Shown here: positions 53,086 to 58,072 of the stretch, one piece after another
How positions within the stretch are numbered: the stretch's first letter is position 1
How the letters are laid out: every line of letters begins with the position of its first letter
Source of the DNA: Chara braunii
Lineage: Eukaryota > Streptophyta > Charophyceae > Charales > Characeae
Assembly (NCBI GenBank): GCA_003427395.1
Contig: BFEA01000671.1
Span: forward strand, 84,558-142,629
Direction of reading: 5' to 3'
DNA length: 58,072 nucleotides
Notes under the pieces: model-generated
Told to the model about the DNA's origin: nothing
The model's input: only the letters and a program-made list of their open reading frames with translations
Database searches by the model: none
Translations under genes and position numbers: made by a program

Positions 53086-53640
53086 GTCAGAGAAAGTAGT
53101 GAAACCGTAACGTTGCAATGGCCTGAATCCACCAATTTCTCCCCGAACTAAAGTGCGCGTTCTGATTTGAAGTTTTTATTTTGTTTTCCTTTTCCCCCTT
53201 TTCCTTCCCTCTGCTTGTCAGTGGTAGCAATCCGCATCTGGCCCATAACCCGGCCAGGAAACATTCGGCGCGCAGTTGAAAAGACCGTGCCGCTTCTTTT
53301 GCGTCCGCGTCCCTGGGCGAGCCCGGCGGCTACCACGGCCACTGGCCGGTAGTGCTCTGTTGTACAGCAGGGCCCCGAGCCTGTGTGAACCAAAGGAAAG
53401 TCGAGTGCCGCACCTTTTGCTGAAGACGGCACCAACTGGACATGTTCACTACAGAGTACCACCTACGTATACCATGACTGTCGCGAAGGCTCGGGAGCAA
53501 ACCGACGAGCTGCAATATCTGAGCGAGGAGCCGGTACTGAGTAGGAGCCTGACACACAGAGGAGGGTCGGGACACCGCGCCCTCCGACATAATACCAAAC
53601 TCCCACCTAGCGTCCCCGCTGGGTTGAAACATGTTCACAA
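52326..53640. other. no recognisable gene
   Basis: AT-rich at 52500-52620. Overlapping frames on both strands without motifs. Contains the TAA repeat listed separately. Confidence 0.4.
53049..53084 (+). repeat. (TAA)n microsatellite
   Basis: Twelve TAA units. Confidence 0.97.
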
Positions 53641-53644
53641 TCGT

Positions 53645-53652
53645 TATAAATA
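53645..53652 (+). promoter_or_regulatory. TATA box candidate upstream of gag-like frame
   Basis: TATAAATA, 289 bp before the gag-like ATG, followed by a pyrimidine-rich leader. The arrangement resembles an LTR promoter plus leader, but LTR ends were not found. Confidence 0.4.
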
Positions 53653-53940
53653 ATCTGCACCGGTAGTACGTTCATTCTATCTCATTGCAGCTTGTGGCAG
53701 AGTTTCGTATTGCAGTTTTGCGTCAACTGTTTCTCGCGCTTCCTCAGCGCTCACGTTTTCCTTCTCCTTACTCGTAGCAATCCCACGCGGTCCGCTTAAT
53801 CGTTCTCGCAATACATCTTCTCTCTCTTCTTAGTAACAAGTCTCTTTTTCATTCCTACCGTATTCTTTTAATCTCAGTCTTCGGTGTTACGCCCCTTTTC
53901 CCTTTTTATTCTCCTTTTTAGTTGCCATCTCGTCTTTCGC

Positions 53941-54219
53941 CATGCTTGAAGCACGTAGGGGACAGGGAAGAGGAAGAGAAGGGAGAGGGGGTAAAGCTCG
54001 GGAGGAACCGCCGACCCGTACACGGCGCGACTATAGTTCTGAAGAGGAGGAAGAGGAGGCACGGGGTTATGGCTTGCATTCAAGGTCTTACCCTCGCCAC
54101 TCGTTTGCCGCGTGATATGAGAGAACTCCATCCCCGGATATGATGGAGTATTTCCAGAAGAAGTTCGAAGCGCGCTACCGCGCGCCCAACACTTCTTCCC
54201 GTTCTTACACTCCCTGAAC
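53941..54219 (+). pseudogene. gag-like N-terminal fragment with one TGA
   Basis: From ATG 53941 the frame reads MLEARRGQGRGREGRGGKAR, DYSSEEEEEEARGYGLHSRS, a TGA at about 54113-54115, then in the same frame YERTPSPDMMEYFQKKFEAR and ends at a TGA near 54219. The Arg/Gly-rich start and the charged stretch resemble Gag N-termini. The first TGA would be CGA (Arg) with one C to T change. The family call is tentative. It could belong to the same lineage as element E. Confidence 0.45.
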
Positions 54220-54742
54220 CCCCATCACTCCCACGGCGAACAGAGCCCTAGTGATTGTCCCCTCCGTTCCTTGCACTGCTCTCTCTACCCCTCATCCCAA
54301 TGGTTGTACCCTCCTATGCATCTTCTTCCTTATTCTTTACTTCAGATCGAATTCATGGTCATCTTTTACATCCTGTACAAGCGTGACTTTCTCTCAAATT
54401 TTTGAATTCTCTTTTCACCAGTTCCGCGTTACCTTTCTTAACATCCCTGGCTTGAGAGTTTGAATACTTCGAGGCCGGGGATGCAGGTTCCTCGTGAACC
54501 TGACGTTCCTCGTGAACCAGACCGCTTGTCGGCAACCAAGTAAATTTGAAGAAGGATTATACTTTTCTTTCTAATTTGCTGCTGGCTTTGATCTCTTACT
54601 GTTCTGAAACCTGTTCTCATTCCAAATTTTACAGTATAAAAGGGTTACCTCATCTTTCATCTTGGCTGCAAAATTGGAAGCACTGTCAGTTTGATACCAA
54701 TGCATGTGGTACTTATCCAGTCTGCCATGCTGGGAGTAGAGC

Positions 54743-54925
54743 ATACCAAAACCCTTTTCCGTTCTCTGGCTTGAGAGAAATATCTTCTCAAATTCTCAAA
54801 TGACTCAGAAGATACCAAACCCTGTTTTCTTTCTCTAATCTGAGTGAGGCGTCTCCTCAACTTCTCAGATAAAAAGGAAGGGGATACCAAACCCCTTTTC
54901 CTTTCTCTGGTCCGGGAAACTTCAA
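54743..54925 (+). repeat. three diverged ~68-bp tandem units
   Basis: GATACCAAACCCCTTTTCCTT-type starts at about 54747, 54813 and 54883, each followed by TCTCTGG or TCTCTAA, ..TGAG..TCTTCTCAAATTCTCA. Confidence 0.8.
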
Positions 54926-55040
54926 ATTAGTTTTTCTAAACATGCAAAACAACGAATTCCACAAACAACAGAATATGCCCCAGCAAGCAGGCTCCCCGAC
55001 AATTAACAGCCAAGCAACAAGTAAACAAAATAAAGCCCGG

Positions 55041-55128
55041 AATAAAATAAAATAATAAAATAATAAAATAATAAAATAATAAAGTAATAAAATAATAAAA
55101 TAATAAAATAATAAAATAATAAAATAAT
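55041..55128 (+). repeat. (AAAATAAT)n microsatellite
   Basis: 8-bp units with occasional AAAGTAAT and AAAAT variants. Confidence 0.95.
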
Positions 55129-55139
55129 AGACTCAATAA

Positions 55140-56500
55140 GACGATTCTTCACACCCAAGAGTTATTGATTGCCTTGGTTTTGGCCCACCACTGACCAGGA
55201 ATGTCAGACCTCCCGTCAGTCTGACATACCCTATTCGGTCCGCCTCAGGCCAGGACTAGTCAGACCATTTGTCTTGACAACCCCTTTGACCTGCCTCCAG
55301 GTCAGGACCAGCATACCCACTACTCGAGTATGGTAGCCCTTTGGCACTCTCACCGGGACACCCAGACTATAGCAGGTCTGGTCACCCTATGACAGTAGAC
55401 CTCCCGTCAGTCAAACTGTCCCGAACCCGGATTTTACCACTGTGGTCGGGAACCGACTCACCCACCAGTTTTGATATAGGGCGCTGCTGCCCCGCCCAGA
55501 TTTTTGAACGTGGGACCCGGTCTAACCGCAGTTCCAGGCTCTGGCGAACCTCACTGAATTGCATCCTTTGACTGCGGTAGGGTTCTAGCTGACCCCTTTC
55601 GACCTCACAGGCCAGACCCCCGGAGTCTTAGCCTCAGTCGACTACGGAATTCGACACTCGCGTCGGGGACCTGCTGACCCCACCAGATTGCAACCTACTG
55701 CGGTAAGACTCTGGCTGGCCCCGACAATCAATGCATCTTTAGGTTAGAGAAGAAGATCCCAGGCACAGACAATCAGGCAAGCATATCATAACCCATAAGC
55801 AGACTGTCCATGCCCCATAACAGGGCAAATATTTCTCAAGAGATGTCACTTCAGTCTCAAGAGGCACTGAACAACAACATGATAACCAGCACCAAGCCCT
55901 TACAGGATATCTCCCTTCAGCCTCAAGAAAGATGCTTAGTGCTGGCCCCAGAGAGGTCCATCCCCTCAACAGGGAATTTCTTTTCCAAGAGACGCCCCAT
56001 CAGTCCCAAAGAAATACTGGAATACGGATCTCAGAGAGGCCCCTTCCCTCACCTGAGTGAAGACAGGCAACTTAGTTAAGAAACACGAAGTCCCTCTACT
56101 GACAACTCTCAGTCAAGTAAAGTTGGACTTCTTTATGCCTGTCCTTATCTGAATTTATCGGATGGACAACTTAGTCAGAGACACGAAGTTCTTCTGCTGA
56201 CAACTCTCGATCAGACAGAACTGAACTTCTTTATGCCCACCATATTTTTCTCTTTATCATAAGAATAATACTGATTTCATCTTCTGATGTGTCATAACCA
56301 TGAGTTCCTCAAATCTTTGACACTGCGTCAATGCTCACGAAACCGTATCTCACAGTTATTTCCCCACTCTCAGGGACTTAACACTCATAGATCGACTGTA
56401 GCACTGCATCAAAGACATAGTCTCATTAACTCTGTTGCTTGCTGAAGCAGAAAATTAACTGACATGCTGAAAATTGAAATGTTGAATTAGCCATACAAGA
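55140..56500 (-). other. possible 3' LTR/untranslated region of element E, with repeats
   Basis: No gene. Repeated phrases: GACCTCCCGTCAGTC at 55207 and 55400; ACAACTTAGTCAGAGACACGAAGT..TCT.CTGACAACTCTC at about 56068-56140 and 56163-56240 (period ~93 bp). It lies immediately 3' of the integrase end of element E. LTR ends not identified. Confidence 0.45.
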
Positions 56501-56504
56501 ACGA

Positions 56505-57143
56505 TCACAGTCTACTGAAAATTCTGTCTTGCTGTCTCATTGTCTTGTTGTACTTTTCTCTCAGTTCTCTGGAACTGTTCTGTTGCTTGGATGGTTGACC
56601 TTTCCTTCTTCTCTTTAAGGTCACTGTAGGGATCAAATCAGGGTCTCTGAAAATGAACTTACGAAGCCTTGACCTTGATACCATGTCGTGAACCCTGGAT
56701 CCATCCATCTCCGAAATCTCATAGACTTGGCCTTCTGCTTCTCCTCTGATTCTGTAAGGACTGAGCCATCTAGGCTCCAACCGTTTAGTCCATTGAGTCT
56801 CAAGAGAATTATCGAACAGAAGGACAACATCACCAACTTTCAGTTTTTCTTTTCTTATATATTTTTTCTTTTCCCATCTCTCTTGATCCGATAATCTGCT
56901 AGATGTCATTCTCTCTGCAACATCCATCACTACCTAATCAACCTCTGATATTTGTCTCATTCTGATCTGGAGGACCTCTGAAATAAAATAAACTCTGCCA
57001 CTCTATTGACTTGACCATGTCTTGACTATGTTCTCAATAGACAAAGTAGCATATCGGTCATACCACAGAGTGAATGAAGCATAATCAATGGTTCTCTTTA
57101 TAGTAATATTGTCAACGTAGACTGCGACCCTTAATACTTTTGG
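56505..57143 (-). pseudogene. integrase rear part and C-terminal domain, element E
   Basis: 57143-56935 reads YVDNITIKRTIDYASFTLWY (the usual ADNitikrtTGysPfeLvyG region), with stops. The open frame at 56930-56505 reads EKLKVGDVVLLFDNSLETQW, TKRLEPRWLSPYRIRGEAEG, VYEISEMDGSRVHDMVSRSR: the small beta-barrel DNA-binding domain. A Lys/Arg/Gln-rich tail follows and no chromodomain. Confidence 0.85.
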
Positions 57144-58072
57144 CTAGTTACTTAGATTTCCTTCACACCACTTGGCCAAGGAGTCTTTCAGGGTTCTATG
57201 ACCCCTCTCAACAGGTGCATTGGCTTGAGGATGATAGGTAGTCACATATCGAATTCTAACACCCAGTCTGAGAGTGGTTGTTCTTACAATCTCATTTCTA
57301 AATCCGGACCCTCTGTCTGAGACAAACTCTCTGATGAAAGGATATCTGAGATAGACTTCCTCTATCCAATCAACCACTTGCTCGGCTGTCTTCCTTCTCA
57401 GAGCCTTTGCCTCAACATAACCATAAAAGTTATCTCTCATGTTCAATATGTACCTCATCCCTCCCTTGCCTAACGGCATGGTGATGAGATCCAAATGAAC
57501 TCTGTTGCCTGACTCTACCAGAATAGTGGGAAATAAAGACTCAATCATCCTTGTGGTTGATCTCTTCTCGCATGACTCACATGATTTACAGAATCTGTAA
57601 ATCATGTCCCTCATGCCAGGCCAAAAATAGAGTTTAACTGTCTTTGAGTAAGTTGCTTCAGCAGCTCTGTGATCACCAGCAACCCCTTCGTGTAGAGCAA
57701 CAATTATCTCCAGTTGTCTTTCTTTGCCCCAAACTACTCTTTGTGGAGGCAGTCCTCCTTTGTCATCCACAAAGAGGTGACCTTGCTTCAGTCTGAACTT
57801 TTTCCTTATATTCTTGCAGTAATATTCCTTCAACTGCTCTTTTTCCATTTTNCTCCCAATCTCTTGATAGATCTCGTCATATTCTTCAAAAATAAATGAT
57901 ATCTCTTCCTCTTTCTTCTCACCTTCTTCTTCTTTCTTTGAGCTTGAACATTCCCCTGTCTCATGGGTTGCTACGGCTGCAGCATTGATCCTTGCATACC
58001 AGTCATTATGTTCTTCCTCTTCCTCTTTTTTTAGAATTGATTCATAGACATAAGCATCAGGGATCTCTCCCA
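57144..58072 (-). CDS. integrase zinc domain and catalytic core, element E (partial)
   Basis: Open from the right edge to the TAG after residue NLSN. It begins with an acidic/Lys-rich linker (KKEEEEEHNDWYARINAAAV) and an N at 57852, followed by MEKEQLKEYYCKNIRKKFRL. The HHCC module is VALHEGVAGDHRAAEATY ... RFCKSCESCEKRS. Core: first Asp in VHLDLITMPLG, second in REFVSDRGSGFRNEI, Glu in YHPQANAPVERGHRTLK. All catalytic residues are present over about 230 codons without a frameshift. The final TAG stands where TGG (Trp) is usual, so a single base change may have ended the frame. Confidence 0.88.
   Translation of the reverse strand, partial: GEIPDAYVYESILKKEEEEEHNDWYARINAAAVATHETGECSSSKKEEEGEKKEEEISFIFEEYDEIYQEIGXKMEKEQLKEYYCKNIRKKFRLKQGHLFVDDKGGLPPQRVVWGKERQLEIIVALHEGVAGDHRAAEATYSKTVKLYFWPGMRDMIYRFCKSCESCEKRSTTRMIESLFPTILVESGNRVHLDLITMPLGKGGMRYILNMRDNFYGYVEAKALRRKTAEQVVDWIEEVYLRYPFIREFVSDRGSGFRNEIVRTTTLRLGVRIRYVTTYHPQANAPVERGHRTLKDSLAKWCEGNLSN

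Larger units (their letters stand above)
56505..58072 (-). mobile_element. Ty3/gypsy element E, integrase end, open at window edge
   Basis: Integrase C-terminal domain, core and zinc domain read from 56505 up to the edge on the minus strand. The protein is of another lineage than elements 1, 2, A, B and D: no RPLGLL-type linker, core LDLITMPLG...YILNMRDNFYGYVEA, and no chromodomain-like tail. It is the best-preserved element of the window. Confidence 0.85.

Overview
The window looks like nuclear DNA of a streptophyte (a charophyte alga or land plant) and is almost entirely transposable-element debris. The reasons are these: many decayed Ty3/gypsy polyproteins with chromodomain-like integrase tails; two exact 12-nt primer-binding sites of the plant initiator-Met tRNA type; LINE-type retrotransposons; a hAT-like non-autonomous DNA element; long microsatellites; and a piece of plastid-type 16S rRNA. 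No intact host gene could be recognised. Nearly every coding block is broken by stops, frameshifts or deletions. The only long undamaged frame is an integrase entering from the right edge.

Layout. 1-1320: GA repeat, an array of TTGAC(C) motifs and the leader of element 1. 1321-6499 (+): Ty3 element 1 (gag, PR, RT, truncated RNase H, IN). 6603-6816 (-): 5' end of a plastid-type 16S rRNA, followed by the integrase tail of another Ty3 copy (to ~7360). 7520-7942: tandem 212-bp repeat. 9580-13440 (-): element 2, a rearranged Ty3 copy without RT, with a foreign gag piece and a 52-bp inverted duplication inside IN. 13443-14270 (+): an unrelated gag. 14262-14495 (-): RT fragment. 14498-16420 (-): 5'-truncated LINE A. 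16421-20280 (-): element A (PR, gag, leader, PBS, LTR). 20280-24000: tandem repeats and simple sequence. 24256-24779: two RT fragments as a large inverted repeat. 25534: isolated PBS. 27621-28216: hAT-like element with 8-bp target duplication.

28334-42695 (-): element B, a Ty3 copy whose two LTRs (28334-29355 and 41733-42695) are about 12 kb apart because non-LTR sequences (a LINE tail at 30604, repeats to 33685, LINE B at 33686-37835) landed inside its integrase gene. Its parts read in order on the minus strand: LTR, PBS, gag without capsid, PR, RT thumb/RNase H, IN N-terminus, insert, IN core, IN C-terminus, polypurine tract, LTR. 43182-46072 (-): element D, another chromodomain Ty3 lineage. 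46723-47973 and 51921-52325 (-): open frames that look protein-like but match nothing I know, the first one split by a 55-base G tract. 47974-53640: mostly nothing recognisable. 53941-54219 (+): gag-like start behind a TATA box. 54743-56500: repeats that may be LTR sequence. 56505-58072 (-): element E, integrase of a distinct Ty3 lineage, open to the window edge.

The genes do not form a pathway. They are gag-pol modules of at least five Ty3 lineages plus one LINE lineage, arranged by nested insertion, internal deletion and inversion. Elements A and B are diverged copies of one family and share gag, PR, leader and LTR features. All coordinates of decayed modules are approximate, and all family calls come from motifs read by eye.
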